Below are positions 1 to 8,959 of a DNA stretch of 64,000 bases, piece after piece. Position 1 is the first letter of the stretch, and the number at the start of each line of letters is the position of its first letter. The DNA lies in contig NZ_APHW01000008.1 of the NCBI RefSeq assembly GCF_002741985.1, positions 1-64,000 on the forward strand, given 5' to 3'. A program made the translations under genes and the position numbers. Source of the DNA: Vibrio rotiferianus CAIM 577 = LMG 21460 (lineage in GTDB: Bacteria > Pseudomonadota > Gammaproteobacteria > Enterobacterales > Vibrionaceae). The notes below the pieces were generated by a model. The model had not been told where the DNA came from and did not search any database. It saw only the letters and a program-made list of their open reading frames with translations.

Positions 1-9
1 CACTTCCGC
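1..9 (-). tRNA. tRNA-Leu(TAG), 5' end only (cut by window edge)
   Basis: The first nine bases are the complement of the first nine bases of the tRNA-Leu(TAG) genes that recur downstream. The spacer that follows (10-62) is also found beside the complete copy at 641-725, which supports the identification. The rest lies outside the window. Confidence 0.75.
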
Positions 10-62
10 AATTGATCTGTAGTTATTGATGTAATTGGTAAAACATCAGTAACGTTGAAATA

Positions 63-137
63 TGGCAGGTCTACCTGGATTCGAACCAGGGAATGGCGGC
101 ATCAAAAGCCGCTGCCTTACCGCTTGGCGATAGACCT
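63..137 (-). tRNA. tRNA-Gln(TTG)
   Basis: 75-nt cloverleaf with encoded CCA. The acceptor AGGTCTA pairs with TAGACCT, the T arm carries GGTTCGAATCC, and the anticodon loop sits in GGCTTTTGATGCC (anticodon TTG). One of five identical-looking Gln genes in the array. Confidence 0.97.
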
Positions 138-168
138 ACAGCGCTCTAATTAAAGAGACTTTTAATAA

Positions 169-253
169 TGGTGCGGAAGGAGAGACTTGAACTCTCACAC
201 CTTGCGGCGCCAGAACCTAAATCTGGTGCGTCTACCAATTCCGCCACTTCCGC
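169..253 (-). tRNA. tRNA-Leu(TAG)
   Basis: 85-nt class II tRNA with a long variable arm and encoded CCA. Acceptor GCGGAAG/CTTCCGC; anticodon TAG in CAGATTTAGGTTCTGG. It decodes CUA and other CUN codons. Confidence 0.97.
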
Positions 254-286
254 ATAATTACTGAGTAAACTCAATAATCAAAATAG

Positions 287-361
287 TGGCAGGTCTACCT
301 GGATTCGAACCAGGGAATGGCGGCATCAAAAGCCGCTGCCTTACCGCTTGGCGATAGACCT
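287..361 (-). tRNA. tRNA-Gln(TTG)
   Basis: 75-nt Gln tRNA with encoded CCA and anticodon TTG, same sequence as the copy at 63-137. The spacer to the next gene differs slightly from the other copies. Confidence 0.97.
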
Positions 362-401
362 GCAGGCGATAGTCATAAAGACTAATCAAGTTAGAAAAGT
401 A

Positions 402-486
402 TGGTGCGGAAGGAGAGACTTGAACTCTCACACCTTGCGGCGCCAGAACCTAAATCTGGTGCGTCTACCAATTCCGCCACTTCCGC
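402..486 (-). tRNA. tRNA-Leu(TAG)
   Basis: 85-nt class II Leu tRNA, anticodon TAG, encoded CCA, same sequence as the copy at 169-253. Confidence 0.97.
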
Positions 487-539
487 AACTTTTCTGTCGT
501 TATAAAGGTAATTGGTAAAAACCTAAACAACGAAATAAA

Positions 540-616
540 TGGTGGCTACGACGGGATTCGAACCTGTGACCCCATCATTATGAGTGATGTGCTCTAACCA
601 GCTGAGCTACGTAGCC
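540..616 (-). tRNA. tRNA-Met(CAT), elongator type
   Basis: 77-nt tRNA with encoded CCA. GGCTACG/CGTAGCC acceptor, anticodon CAT in CACTCATAATG. The normal 1-72 G-C pair and the overall sequence fit elongator tRNA-Met rather than initiator tRNA-fMet, which has an unpaired C1. Confidence 0.95.
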
Positions 617-640
617 AACACAATATTCTTTAAATCAAGA

Positions 641-725
641 TGGTGCGGAAGGAGAGACTTGAACTCTCACACCTTGCGGCGCCAGAACCTAAATCTGGTG
701 CGTCTACCAATTCCGCCACTTCCGC
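641..725 (-). tRNA. tRNA-Leu(TAG)
   Basis: 85-nt class II Leu tRNA, anticodon TAG, encoded CCA. Its 5' end and following spacer match the window start (1-62), marking the left limit of an internal duplication. Confidence 0.97.
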
Positions 726-778
726 AACTTGATCTGTAGTTATTGATGTAATTGGTAAAACATCAGTAACGTTGAATA

Positions 779-853
779 TGGCAGGTCTACCTGGATTCGA
801 ACCAGGGAATGGCGGCATCAAAAGCCGCTGCCTTACCGCTTGGCGATAGACCT
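779..853 (-). tRNA. tRNA-Gln(TTG)
   Basis: 75-nt Gln tRNA, anticodon TTG, encoded CCA. Second copy of the 63-137 gene, with matching spacers on both sides. Confidence 0.97.
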
Positions 854-883
854 ACAGCGCTCTAATTAAAGAGACTTTAATAA

Positions 884-968
884 TGGTGCGGAAGGAGAGA
901 CTTGAACTCTCACACCTTGCGGCGCCAGAACCTAAATCTGGTGCGTCTACCAATTCCGCCACTTCCGC
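884..968 (-). tRNA. tRNA-Leu(TAG)
   Basis: 85-nt class II Leu tRNA, anticodon TAG, encoded CCA. Duplicate of the 169-253 gene, including most of its flanks. Confidence 0.97.
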
Positions 969-1001
969 ATAATTACTGAGCAAACTCAATAATCAAAATA
1001 G

Positions 1002-1076
1002 TGGCAGGTCTACCTGGATTCGAACCAGGGAATGGCGGCATCAAAAGCCGCTGCCTTACCGCTTGGCGATAGACCT
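1002..1076 (-). tRNA. tRNA-Gln(TTG)
   Basis: 75-nt Gln tRNA, anticodon TTG, encoded CCA. Duplicate of the 287-361 gene. Confidence 0.97.
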
Positions 1077-1107
1077 GCAGGCAATAGTCAAAAGACTATT
1101 CAATATA

Positions 1108-1192
1108 TGGTGCGGAAAGAGAGACTTGAACTCTCACACCTTGCGGCGCCAGAACCTAAATCTGGTGCGTCTACCAATTCCGCCATTTCCGC
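1108..1192 (-). tRNA. tRNA-Leu(TAG), variant acceptor stem
   Basis: 85-nt Leu tRNA, anticodon TAG, encoded CCA. It differs from the other six complete Leu copies at two positions that pair with each other: acceptor GCGGAAA/TTTCCGC instead of GCGGAAG/CTTCCGC. A compensatory change of this kind argues that the copy is functional. Confidence 0.97.
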
Positions 1193-1217
1193 ATATATTG
1201 TTTAGAGTATTTCAAGA

Positions 1218-1302
1218 TGGTGCGGAAGGAGAGACTTGAACTCTCACACCTTGCGGCGCCAGAACCTAAATCTGGTGCGTCTACCAATTCCGCCACTTCC
1301 GC
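1218..1302 (-). tRNA. tRNA-Leu(TAG)
   Basis: 85-nt class II Leu tRNA, anticodon TAG, encoded CCA. It lies only 25 nt from the variant Leu gene, giving two adjacent Leu genes. Confidence 0.97.
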
Positions 1303-1374
1303 ATCTTGAACTCTATAAGCTATCAGCTAATTGGTAAAAACTAATAACTAAATTTTTTCTTTCAAAAGAAAGAA

Positions 1375-1451
1375 TGGTGGCTACGACGGGATTCGAACCT
1401 GTGACCCCATCATTATGAGTGATGTGCTCTAACCAGCTGAGCTACGTAGCC
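1375..1451 (-). tRNA. tRNA-Met(CAT), elongator type
   Basis: 77-nt Met tRNA, anticodon CAT, encoded CCA, same sequence as the copy at 540-616. Confidence 0.95.
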
Positions 1452-1530
1452 ATCTTTTTGAGCGAGACAATATAAACCTTCACGCTCTAAGTGACAACCC
1501 TTTTTATCAAAGGAATCTCACTTTAAATAA

Positions 1531-1605
1531 TGGCAGGTCTACCTGGATTCGAACCAGGGAATGGCGGCATCAAAAGCCGCTGCCTTACCGCTTGGCGATA
1601 GACCT
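1531..1605 (-). tRNA. tRNA-Gln(TTG)
   Basis: 75-nt Gln tRNA, anticodon TTG, encoded CCA. Confidence 0.97.
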
Positions 1606-1636
1606 GCAGGCAGTAGTTATAAAACTACTTAAAACA

Positions 1637-1721
1637 TGGTGCGGAAGGAGAGACTTGAACTCTCACACCTTGCGGCGCCAGAACCTAAATCTGGTGCGTC
1701 TACCAATTCCGCCACTTCCGC
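1637..1721 (-). tRNA. tRNA-Leu(TAG)
   Basis: 85-nt class II Leu tRNA, anticodon TAG, encoded CCA. Second gene of the operon in transcription order. Confidence 0.97.
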
Positions 1722-1760
1722 ATCTATTCCTAACAGCACTTTAAAAAGAACAGTTAGGAA

Positions 1761-1837
1761 TGGTGGCTACGACGGGATTCGAACCTGTGACCCCATCATT
1801 ATGAGTGATGTGCTCTAACCAGCTGAGCTACGTAGCC
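1761..1837 (-). tRNA. tRNA-Met(CAT), elongator type, first gene of the operon
   Basis: 77-nt Met tRNA, anticodon CAT, encoded CCA. It is the promoter-proximal gene. The Met-Leu-Gln order recalls the E. coli metT-leuW-gln operon, here much enlarged. Confidence 0.95.
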
Positions 1838-1894
1838 AAAACCATGTTTTCTTGTTCTCGTCGCTAAGTTGCCTTGTCGTCGGGAACGGCGCGC

Positions 1895-1923
1895 ATTATG
1901 CGAAGTTGAGTGAGATCCGTCAA
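1895..1923 (-). promoter_or_regulatory. sigma-70 promoter of the tRNA operon, stringent-type discriminator
   Basis: On the minus strand: -35 TTGACG (complement of 1918-1923), exactly 17 bp, then -10 CATAAT (complement of 1895-1900), followed by the GC-rich discriminator GCGCGCC. The start point would lie a few tens of bases before the first tRNA-Met. A GC-rich discriminator is the known mark of ppGpp/DksA-repressed stable-RNA promoters. Confidence 0.85.
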
Positions 1924-2057
1924 CAGTTTTTTTCAATAAATCCTGCAAAATCCATCGTTCGCTTTCTTTTTAAACAAAGAGGCGCGTTTATGATCTAAAA
2001 CTGGAAATAAAATGGCTTACAGTAAGAGACTTAATTTCTTGTCATTTATGAATGGCA

Positions 2058-2090
2058 TAAAAAAAGCCAGCACTATGGCTGGCTTTTTAT
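2058..2090 (-). terminator. Rho-independent terminator after ychF
   Basis: GCCAGC ... GCTGGC stem with 6-nt loop, flanked by A and T runs on both sides. It can act for ychF on the minus strand and possibly in both directions. Confidence 0.85.
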
Positions 2091-2122
2091 GTAAATGAAG
2101 TGTTTAGAATTCATTCACTTAA

Positions 2123-3214
2123 TTATACGTTGAAGCGGAAGTGTATAACATCGCCATCTTTCACGATGTATTCTTTACCTTCTAGACGCCATTTACCTGC
2201 GTCTTTCGCACCGCTTTCACCGTTGAATTGGATGAAATCGTCGTAACCAACAACTTCAGCGCGGATGAAGCCTTTTTCGAAGTCAGTGTGGATCTTCGCA
2301 GCTGCTTTTGGTGCTGTTGCTCCAACAGGGATAGTCCATGCACGAACTTCTTTCACGCCAGCCGTGAAGTAAGTTTGTAGGTTTAGTAGTTCGTAACCTG
2401 CGCGGATAACGCGGTTTAGGCCAGGTTCTTCGATACCAAGGTCAGCCAGGAACTCTTCACGCTCGTCATCTTCTAGTTCAGCCATTTCTGATTCGATAGC
2501 TGCACATACAGGAACAACAACGTTGTTTTCTTTCGCTGCAAACTCACGTACTGCGTCTAGGTATGCATTGTCTTCAAAACCATCTTCGTTCACGTTAGCG
2601 ATGTACATCGTTGGTTTTAGCGTTAGGAAGTTCAGGTAGCCAATTGCTGCTAGTTCTTCTTTTGCAAGCTCAATAGTACGCGCCATGCCACCTTCTGTTA
2701 GTACAGGAAGTAGTTTTTCTAGAACCGTCAGTTCGAATTTCGCGTCTTTGTCGCCGCCTTTTGCTTTCTTTGCGTTACGCTGGATAGCGCGCTCACAAGA
2801 ATCAAGGTCAGCCATCGCTAGCTCAAGGTTGATAACTTCAATATCTTCGATTGGAGATACTTTACCTGCAACGTGAACGATGTTGTCGTTTTCAAAACAA
2901 CGTACAACGTGGCCGATTGCGTCAGTTTCACGGATGTTCGCTAGGAATTTGTTACCTAGACCTTCACCACGAGATGCACCTGCAACTAGACCAGCGATGT
3001 CTACGAATTCCATTGTGGTAGGCAGAACTTTCTGTGGGTTAACGATCTTTGCTAGAGCATCTAGACGTAGATCTGGCACAGGAACCACACCAGTGTTTGG
3101 TTCAATGGTACAGAACGGGAAGTTTGCTGCTTCAATACCCGCTTTAGTTAGTGCGTTAAACAGAGTTGATTTACCAACGTTAGGTAGACCAACGATGCCA
3201 CATTTAAAACCCAT
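2123..3214 (-). CDS. ychF: Redox-responsive ATPase YchF (Obg family, OLA1)
   Basis: 363 residues, the usual YchF length. The frame is open 20 codons further upstream, but [16 protein letters not shown] is the conserved family start and AAGGTTA lies just before this ATG. P-loop GLPNVGKS is at about residues 9-16, the G3 segment [14 protein letters not shown] near 66, and the atypical G4 NVNE near 205. That NxxE motif gives the family ATP rather than GTP preference. A TGS domain fills about residues 278-361. The protein binds 70S ribosomes and is linked to oxidative-stress responses. It follows pth by 10 bp, the same pair as in E. coli, so the two are probably co-transcribed. Confidence 0.96.
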   Translation of the reverse strand: MGFKCGIVGLPNVGKSTLFNALTKAGIEAANFPFCTIEPNTGVVPVPDLRLDALAKIVNPQKVLPTTMEFVDIAGLVAGASRGEGLGNKFLANIRETDAIGHVVRCFENDNIVHVAGKVSPIEDIEVINLELAMADLDSCERAIQRNAKKAKGGDKDAKFELTVLEKLLPVLTEGGMARTIELAKEELAAIGYLNFLTLKPTMYIANVNEDGFEDNAYLDAVREFAAKENNVVVPVCAAIESEMAELEDDEREEFLADLGIEEPGLNRVIRAGYELLNLQTYFTAGVKEVRAWTIPVGATAPKAAAKIHTDFEKGFIRAEVVGYDDFIQFNGESGAKDAGKWRLEGKEYIVKDGDVIHFRFNV

Positions 3215-3224
3215 GATAGTAACC

Positions 3225-3815
3225 TTATTCAGCTTTGAACGTGTGGAGGCGATTTTGTGCTTTTGATAGGCCATCCTTAATTAGGATATCCAGACAGCGC
3301 ACTGATTCGTCAGCTGCGGCGTCTAGTAGCTCTTGCTCTTTCGCTGGAGCTTTGCCTAGTACAAAACCTGCCACTTTATCTTTGTGTCCCGGATGGCCAA
3401 TGCCGATACGAAGACGATAAAAATCTTTGTTATTGCCCAGTTTGCTAATGGTATCACGCAGGCCATTGTGGCCACCGTGACCGCCACCTTTCTTAAACTT
3501 AGCGACACCTGGCGGTAAGTCTAGCTCGTCGTGAGCAACCATGATCTCTTCTGGTTTAATTTGGTAAAACTTCGCAAGTGCTGCGATCGCTTTGCCAGAT
3601 AGGTTCATGAAGGTGGTTGGGATTAGCAAACGGAGATCCTGGCCATTGACCATAATGCGTCCTGTTAGGCCAAAGAACTTTGGTTCATTCTTTAGGGTAA
3701 CGTTGTGAACGCGAGCTAATTCTTCTACAACCCAAGCGCCCGCATTGTGACGAGTTTTGGCGTATTCTGGTCCCGGATTAGCAAGACCAACAAGAAGTTT
3801 GATTGGTTGAGTCAA
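3225..3815 (-). CDS. pth: Peptidyl-tRNA hydrolase
   Basis: 196 residues, close to the 194 of E. coli Pth. It cleaves the ester bond of peptidyl-tRNAs released by abortive translation. [20 protein letters not shown] carries the catalytic His (about residue 23) and substrate-binding Asn13. The conserved Asp sits in [12 protein letters not shown] near 96, and the [12 protein letters not shown] signature follows. It is the first gene of a pth-ychF unit. A terminator (3911-3938) separates it from prs, so it probably has its own promoter in 3816-3905, where I see no strong consensus. Confidence 0.96.
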   Translation of the reverse strand: MTQPIKLLVGLANPGPEYAKTRHNAGAWVVEELARVHNVTLKNEPKFFGLTGRIMVNGQDLRLLIPTTFMNLSGKAIAALAKFYQIKPEEIMVAHDELDLPPGVAKFKKGGGHGGHNGLRDTISKLGNNKDFYRLRIGIGHPGHKDKVAGFVLGKAPAKEQELLDAAADESVRCLDILIKDGLSKAQNRLHTFKAE

Positions 3816-3910
3816 GGTTAGGATCTCTCTGGAATCTCAAAAAGCGCAGTATGATAGCACAGAATTCTCGCGGTGGGCGACCAAGGGATTTTCTGCCTAT
3901 CGATACAAAT

Positions 3911-3938
3911 AAAAAAACACCCCAAAGAGGGGTGCTTT
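3911..3938 (-). terminator. Rho-independent terminator after prs
   Basis: Minus strand: ACCCC/GGGGT stem with short loop followed by TTTTTTT (complement of 3911-3917). It lies between prs and pth. Confidence 0.85.
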
Positions 3939-3966
3939 TGAAATCAGTTTAACTGAAATGTTCGGA

Positions 3967-4911
3967 TTAGTTGAACATTGCAGAGATTGACTCTTCGTTG
4001 CTGATGCGACGAATCGCTTCAGCTAGCATGCGAGATAGGCTTAGTGTGGTTACTTTGCCAGTAGCAGCCATCTCTTTAGATAGAGAGATAGAGTCAGTTA
4101 CGATAACTTGGTCAAGAACAGAGTTCTTAATGTTGTCCGCAGCGTTACCAGAGAATACAGCGTGAGTTGCGTAAGCGAATACACGCTTAGCACCGCGCTC
4201 TTTTAGCGCTTCAGCTGCTTTACATAGTGTGCCACCAGTATCGATCATGTCATCAACGATCACACAGTCACGACCTTCAACGTCACCGATTAGGTTCATT
4301 ACTTCAGAAACGTTTGCACGTGGACGACGCTTATCAACGATAGCGATGTCGATGTCACCTAGTGCTTTTGCTGTTGCACGAGCACGAACAACGCCACCTA
4401 GGTCAGGAGAAACCACAACAGGGTTTTCTAGACCACGAGATTGCATGTCTTCTAGAAGTACAGGTGTACCGAAGATGTTATCAACTGGTACATCGAAGAA
4501 GCCTTGAATTTGCTCTGCGTGTAGGTCGATAGTCAGAACGCGGTCAACACCAACGTTAGATAGGAAATCAGCAACAACTTTTGCAGTGATTGGCACACGA
4601 GAAGAACGTACACGACGATCTTGGCGAGCGTAGCCGAAGTAAGGAATAACTGCAGTGATACGGCCTGCTGAAGCACGGCGCATTGCATCAATCATAACAA
4701 CCAGTTCCATTAGGTTGTCGTTAGTCGGTGCACAAGTGGATTGAATGATAAAAACATCGCTACCACGAACATTCTCATTGATTTGAACTGCAACTTCGCC
4801 ATCAGAAAAGCGAGAAACAGATGCATCACCTAGAGAGATGTAAAGACGATCAGCAATACGTTGGGCTAGTTCAGGTGTTGCGTTACCAGCAAATAGCTTC
4901 ATATCAGGCAC
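3967..4911 (-). CDS. prs: Ribose-phosphate pyrophosphokinase (PRPP synthetase)
   Basis: 314 residues; it starts [20 protein letters not shown] like the E. coli protein. It makes PRPP from ribose-5-phosphate and ATP for purine, pyrimidine, His, Trp and NAD synthesis. The ATP-contacting segment [13 protein letters not shown] is near residues 94-106, the catalytic flexible loop DKRRPRAN near 193, and the PRPP-binding loop [11 protein letters not shown] near 218-228. It follows ispE by 28 bp on the same strand, the conserved lolB-ispE-prs arrangement of gamma-proteobacteria, and is closed by its own terminator. Confidence 0.97.
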   Translation of the reverse strand: MPDMKLFAGNATPELAQRIADRLYISLGDASVSRFSDGEVAVQINENVRGSDVFIIQSTCAPTNDNLMELVVMIDAMRRASAGRITAVIPYFGYARQDRRVRSSRVPITAKVVADFLSNVGVDRVLTIDLHAEQIQGFFDVPVDNIFGTPVLLEDMQSRGLENPVVVSPDLGGVVRARATAKALGDIDIAIVDKRRPRANVSEVMNLIGDVEGRDCVIVDDMIDTGGTLCKAAEALKERGAKRVFAYATHAVFSGNAADNIKNSVLDQVIVTDSISLSKEMAATGKVTTLSLSRMLAEAIRRISNEESISAMFN

Positions 4912-4939
4912 GGTGGAAACCTCGGGTTTGCGTCCAGTT

Positions 4940-5812
4940 TTAGTTAGGTCGGTGTGAGGCTGATTGGTATTCAGCCAAAGTCTCTTTTAGTGGCGAAACA
5001 TTGCGCCCTTGAGCGACAAATGCCGAGACTTTATCAGAGAGTTGTGCAAGGATAGCTTCTGCTTCATATTTGCTGGAAAATTCAGCAAATACGCAAGATC
5101 CTGTCCCCGTCAATCTTGACGGCGCGTATTGTAGCAGCCAAGAAAGTTGGTTATCAACCTCTGGGTAGAGCATTCGTACAATTTTTTCGCAATCGTTTAC
5201 GCTCGGTGCGTTCAAAAGCGTTTCCAAATCTCGTTTTGGCGTGTTTCGAGTTAAGTCTGGATGTCGGAATATGTCAGCTGTTGCAATAGAAACGTTCGGG
5301 CGAACGACTAAATACCATTTCTCTTCTGGATGAGCAGGAGATAGCTTCTCACCGACACCCTCGGCAAAAGCAGCGAAACCGCGTACAAATACAGGCACAT
5401 CTGCGCCAAGTGCTAAGCCTATTTCTGCTAGTTCATCGTCACTGAGATTGGTTTGCCAAAGGTAGTTAAGGGCGACTAACGCCGTTGCTGCATTAGAGGA
5501 GCCCCCGCCGATTCCACCGCCCATCGGTAAAATCTTGTTTAGATCGATATGTGCACCGTATGAGCAATTTACGTAACGCTGAAGTGCAGTTGCGGCTTTC
5601 CAGATCAAGTTATCGTGCAGTGGCACACCTTCAATCTCAGGGGAAATGCTGATCTCACCCGAGTTGTTCGCTTGAATAGTGAGTTCATCGCCGTGGTCGA
5701 CGAATTGGAATAGCGTTTGTAGTTCATGGTAGCCATTTTCAGTGCGACCATTGATATAAAGAAAGAGATTCAATTTCGCTGGTGATGGCCAGCGGGTTGA
5801 AAGGTCGATCAT
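4940..5812 (-). CDS. ispE: 4-diphosphocytidyl-2-C-methyl-D-erythritol kinase
   Basis: 290 residues. It phosphorylates CDP-ME in the MEP isoprenoid pathway. The GHMP-kinase ATP-binding loop [18 protein letters not shown] is near residues 92-109, and the N-terminal [12 protein letters not shown] is the family hallmark. I chose the ATG at 5812 because it overlaps the lolB stop as ATGA, the usual sign of translational coupling. An in-frame ATG five codons upstream (5827) is the alternative. Second gene of lolB-ispE-prs. Confidence 0.93.
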   Translation of the reverse strand: MIDLSTRWPSPAKLNLFLYINGRTENGYHELQTLFQFVDHGDELTIQANNSGEISISPEIEGVPLHDNLIWKAATALQRYVNCSYGAHIDLNKILPMGGGIGGGSSNAATALVALNYLWQTNLSDDELAEIGLALGADVPVFVRGFAAFAEGVGEKLSPAHPEEKWYLVVRPNVSIATADIFRHPDLTRNTPKRDLETLLNAPSVNDCEKIVRMLYPEVDNQLSWLLQYAPSRLTGTGSCVFAEFSSKYEAEAILAQLSDKVSAFVAQGRNVSPLKETLAEYQSASHRPN

Positions 5813-6447
5813 TGGGTGATGTTCCATTTTGTGATCACTAAATTAATTTTTACATCAGACGTACTTAGTTTGAGTTTACTTGGTAGAGGCAACGTCTGGT
5901 TATGCCACTCAATGTCACCGTAACGCTGGTAATCGATATTCCAATCGTTTAAGCCAATCTGTTTATCCAGAACTTGTAACGTGTTAGTGGATGAAAGTTG
6001 GAATGAGTCAGCGTTGGTGGGCAAGCCGAGTAGCCAGTCGGGCAGGTGATCAACAGGCATCATTAAGCCAGTTAAACGGTAAATCAGTTGATTAGCGTTA
6101 CGCGCGGTGAGTACTTGATCGTCATAAGTTTCGACAGTCGCGCCTTGCGGAGTAATGGTGAGCTTTAATGCGGTTTGGCCTAGCACGGTAGTTAAGCGGA
6201 GTTGGCTTAATGTTGTTGATTGCTTCCAATAAAAGTTGAGGCTTTGTCTTTGGTCGGGAGCAATATAGCCAAGTTTACCTGTGGCTTGAAAGTCATTAAT
6301 GGTTTTGAGTCGCTGCTCGTGTGCTTGCCACTCTACGCTAGTGATGCTGTCAGGGACAGAACTACAACCCGCGAGCAAAATGCTCGAAAAAAATAAGATG
6401 AGAAAGGAGCGTAAGGTCATGTTTGATGGCTTATTAATCAGTTTCAT
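5809..6447 (-). CDS. lolB: Outer-membrane lipoprotein receptor LolB
   Basis: 212 residues with an N-terminal lipoprotein signal: hydrophobic [14 protein letters not shown] with the lipobox cysteine at residue 28 from this start. LolB takes lipoproteins from periplasmic LolA and inserts them in the outer membrane. Residues such as [20 protein letters not shown] fit the family beta-sandwich. The ATG nine codons later (6420) would give a more typical 19-residue signal, so the start is uncertain. It is transcribed divergently from hemA, as in E. coli. Confidence 0.93.
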   Translation of the reverse strand: MKLINKPSNMTLRSFLILFFSSILLAGCSSVPDSITSVEWQAHEQRLKTINDFQATGKLGYIAPDQRQSLNFYWKQSTTLSQLRLTTVLGQTALKLTITPQGATVETYDDQVLTARNANQLIYRLTGLMMPVDHLPDWLLGLPTNADSFQLSSTNTLQVLDKQIGLNDWNIDYQRYGDIEWHNQTLPLPSKLKLSTSDVKINLVITKWNITQ

Positions 6448-6581
6448 CGGTAATCGCTCACAACTATAGCATTGAAAAGCCGAGTGAAGGAAAACAAATC
6501 CGGCTTACCCTTTCAATAAATGCGTGCTTACAGTAAAATTCTGAACCTATTTTATAACCGATCTCAGAGATACCACGTTAG

Positions 6582-7838
6582 ATGTCCTTGCTTGCTATTG
6601 GAATCAATCACAATACAGCGTCTGTTGACTTGCGAGAGAAAGTGGCTTTCGGACCCGATAAACTGGGCCCAGCACTTGAGCAACTCAGAGACCATGAAGC
6701 CGTTAATGGTAGTGTGATTGTTTCAACCTGTAACCGTACCGAAGTGTACTGCGACGTAAAGCAAGGAGCGCGAAATAAGCTTATCGACTGGTTAGCCCAG
6801 TTCCATCAAGTTAGTCAAGAAGACTTGATGCCGAGTCTTTATGTCCACGAAGAACAAGCGGCGATTAAGCACTTGATGCGTGTTTCTTGCGGCCTTGATT
6901 CACTGGTACTAGGTGAGCCTCAGATTTTGGGTCAGGTAAAACAAGCGTTTTCCGATTCCCGTGATCATCAGGCGGTGGATGCGTCGATTGATAAGTTGTT
7001 TCAAAAGACTTTTTCAGTCGCAAAACGCGTTCGAACAGAAACCGACATTGGTGGTAATGCGGTGTCAGTGGCGTATGCTGCATGTACACTGGCGAAACAC
7101 ATCTTTGAATCACTTTCTGACTCCACGGTATTGTTAGTCGGGGCAGGTGAAACCATCGAACTGGTGGCAAAGCACTTAGCGTCGAATGGCTGTACTAAGA
7201 TGATTGTTGCTAACCGAACTCGAGAGCGTGCTCTTGGTTTGGCTGAAGAGTTTGGTGCAGAAGTGATCAGCTTGAATGAAATTCCAGATCATCTATCTAG
7301 AGCAGACATTGTGATTAGCTCGACAGCGAGTCCTTTGCCTATCATTGGTAAGGGCATGGTCGAGACTGCGTTGAAGCAACGCCGTCATCAGCCAATGCTA
7401 TTGGTAGATATTGCCGTTCCACGTGATGTGGAAGCGCAGGTCGGTGAATTAAGTGACGCTTATTTGTATTCGGTGGATGACTTACAGTCGATCATCGATA
7501 ACAACATTGAACAACGTAAAGTAGAAGCCATTCAGGCAGAAGCGATCGTTAGCGAAGAAAGTGCGGCATTTATGACGTGGCTACGTTCACTCCAAGCAGT
7601 GGACAGCATTCGTGATTACCGTAAATCTGCCAACGAGATTCGTGAAGACCTACTAAGTAAAAGCCTGCAATCACTGGCAACCGGTGCAGACCCGGAAAAA
7701 GTACTGCGCGAGCTTAGCAATAAACTCACCAATAAACTGATTCACGCTCCGACTCGTGCGCTGCAAAGTGCGGCAGAGCAGGGCGAACCAGCAAAATTAA
7801 CGGTTATCCGCCAGACACTTGGTTTGGATGATCTGTAA
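6582..7838 (+). CDS. hemA: Glutamyl-tRNA reductase
   Basis: 418 residues, the E. coli HemA length. It reduces glutamyl-tRNA to glutamate-1-semialdehyde, the first committed step of tetrapyrrole synthesis by the C5 route. Nucleophilic Cys in [11 protein letters not shown] is at about residue 50; the NADPH-binding segment [16 protein letters not shown] is near 186; the C-terminal dimerisation helix follows. It leads the conserved hemA-prfA-prmC-sirB2-sirB1-kdsA run. The promoter must lie in the 134-bp region shared with lolB. Confidence 0.97.
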   Translation: MSLLAIGINHNTASVDLREKVAFGPDKLGPALEQLRDHEAVNGSVIVSTCNRTEVYCDVKQGARNKLIDWLAQFHQVSQEDLMPSLYVHEEQAAIKHLMRVSCGLDSLVLGEPQILGQVKQAFSDSRDHQAVDASIDKLFQKTFSVAKRVRTETDIGGNAVSVAYAACTLAKHIFESLSDSTVLLVGAGETIELVAKHLASNGCTKMIVANRTRERALGLAEEFGAEVISLNEIPDHLSRADIVISSTASPLPIIGKGMVETALKQRRHQPMLLVDIAVPRDVEAQVGELSDAYLYSVDDLQSIIDNNIEQRKVEAIQAEAIVSEESAAFMTWLRSLQAVDSIRDYRKSANEIREDLLSKSLQSLATGADPEKVLRELSNKLTNKLIHAPTRALQSAAEQGEPAKLTVIRQTLGLDDL

Positions 7839-7867
7839 CTCACGCTTTTTATTAAGAAAACGACACT

Positions 7868-8956
7868 ATGAAAGCCTCAATTCTGACTAAGCTAGAAACG
7901 CTAGTAGAACGTTACGAAGAAGTTCAACATCTTCTTGGTGATCCTGACGTAATTGGAAATCAGGACAAATTCCGCGCTCTATCAAAAGAGTATTCTCAGC
8001 TAGAAGAAGTTACTAAGTGCTTCCAAGCATACCAACAAGCGCAAGACGATCTTGTAGCCGCTGAAGAGATGGCTAACGAAGATGACGAAGAAATGCGTGA
8101 AATGGCGCAGGAAGAAATCAAAGAAGCAAAAGAAGCGATCGAGCGTCTAGCTGATGAGCTTCAGATCCTTCTTCTTCCAAAAGATCCAAACGATGACCGC
8201 AACTGTTTCCTTGAGATTCGAGCTGGTGCTGGCGGTGATGAAGCGGGTATCTTCGCTGGTGACCTGTTCCGTATGTACAGCAAGTACGCAGAGAAGCGTG
8301 GCTGGCGCATCGAAGTGATGTCTTCTAACGAAGCAGAACACGGTGGTTACAAAGAGATGATCGCCAAAGTGAGCGGCGACGGTGCATACGGTGTGCTGAA
8401 ATTTGAGTCAGGCGGTCACCGTGTACAACGTGTACCTGCAACAGAATCTCAAGGTCGCGTTCACACCTCTGCATGTACCGTAGCGGTTATGGCGGAAATC
8501 CCAGAAGCGGATCTACCAGAAATTAAAGCGGCAGACCTAAAAATCGATACATTCCGTGCATCTGGCGCGGGTGGTCAGCACGTTAACACCACGGATTCTG
8601 CAATCCGTATTACCCACTTACCAACAGGTACAGTGGTAGAGTGTCAAGACGAGCGTTCACAGCATAAGAACAAAGCAAAAGCGATGGCAGTACTTGCTGC
8701 TCGTATCGTTCAAGCGGAAGAAGAACGTCGTGCAGCAGAAGTTTCTGACACACGTCGTAACCTATTAGGTTCTGGTGACCGTAGTGACCGTATCCGTACT
8801 TACAACTACCCGCAAGGCCGTGTTTCTGACCACCGCATCAACCTAACCATCTACCGTTTGAACGAAGTGATGGAAGGTGACCTGCAAAGCTTGATTGATC
8901 CAGTGCTTCAAGAACACCAAGCAGACCAACTTGCGGCGCTTGCTGAGAACAACTAA
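7868..8956 (+). CDS. prfA: Peptide chain release factor 1
   Basis: 362 residues. It releases the nascent peptide at UAA and UAG. The stop-codon tripeptide PAT is visible in [13 protein letters not shown], which separates RF1 from RF2 (SPF). The catalytic GGQ loop is in [13 protein letters not shown] near residues 235-237. It lies 29 bp after hemA and 3 bp before prmC, whose product methylates the GGQ glutamine. Confidence 0.98.
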   Translation: MKASILTKLETLVERYEEVQHLLGDPDVIGNQDKFRALSKEYSQLEEVTKCFQAYQQAQDDLVAAEEMANEDDEEMREMAQEEIKEAKEAIERLADELQILLLPKDPNDDRNCFLEIRAGAGGDEAGIFAGDLFRMYSKYAEKRGWRIEVMSSNEAEHGGYKEMIAKVSGDGAYGVLKFESGGHRVQRVPATESQGRVHTSACTVAVMAEIPEADLPEIKAADLKIDTFRASGAGGQHVNTTDSAIRITHLPTGTVVECQDERSQHKNKAKAMAVLAARIVQAEEERRAAEVSDTRRNLLGSGDRSDRIRTYNYPQGRVSDHRINLTIYRLNEVMEGDLQSLIDPVLQEHQADQLAALAENN

Positions 8957-8959
8957 TCG

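Larger units (their letters stand above)
1..1088 (-). repeat. Segmental duplication inside the tRNA array
   Basis: The block from 1 to about 373 reappears at about 717-1088 (offset 715-716), covering partial Leu, Gln, Leu, Gln and also the intergenic spacers. For example, the spacer beginning TTGATCTGTAGTTATTGATG occurs at both 12 and 728. Only a few single-base differences are visible (AATAATGG/TTTAATAATGG, GAGTAAAC/GAGCAAAC). Spacer identity, not just tRNA identity, points to a recent duplication. Confidence 0.85.
1838..2122. other. Intergenic: tRNA operon promoter and ychF terminator
   Basis: The gap holds the tRNA-operon promoter at its left and the ychF terminator at 2058-2090. The middle (about 1925-2050) is AT-rich and I see no gene in it. 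Confidence 0.7.

Noticed and set aside
630..821. Open frame on the minus strand overlapping tRNA-Leu and tRNA-Gln
   Set aside because: It reads through two complete tRNA genes; tRNA sequence explains the openness.
1636..1818. Open frame on the plus strand antisense to tRNA-Leu and tRNA-Met
   Set aside because: Antisense to perfect tRNA genes; repeats of the same tRNA produce similar frames elsewhere.
1..1837. Regularly repeated units suggesting a CRISPR array
   Set aside because: The repeats fold as tRNAs with anticodons and CCA ends and spacers are not uniform.
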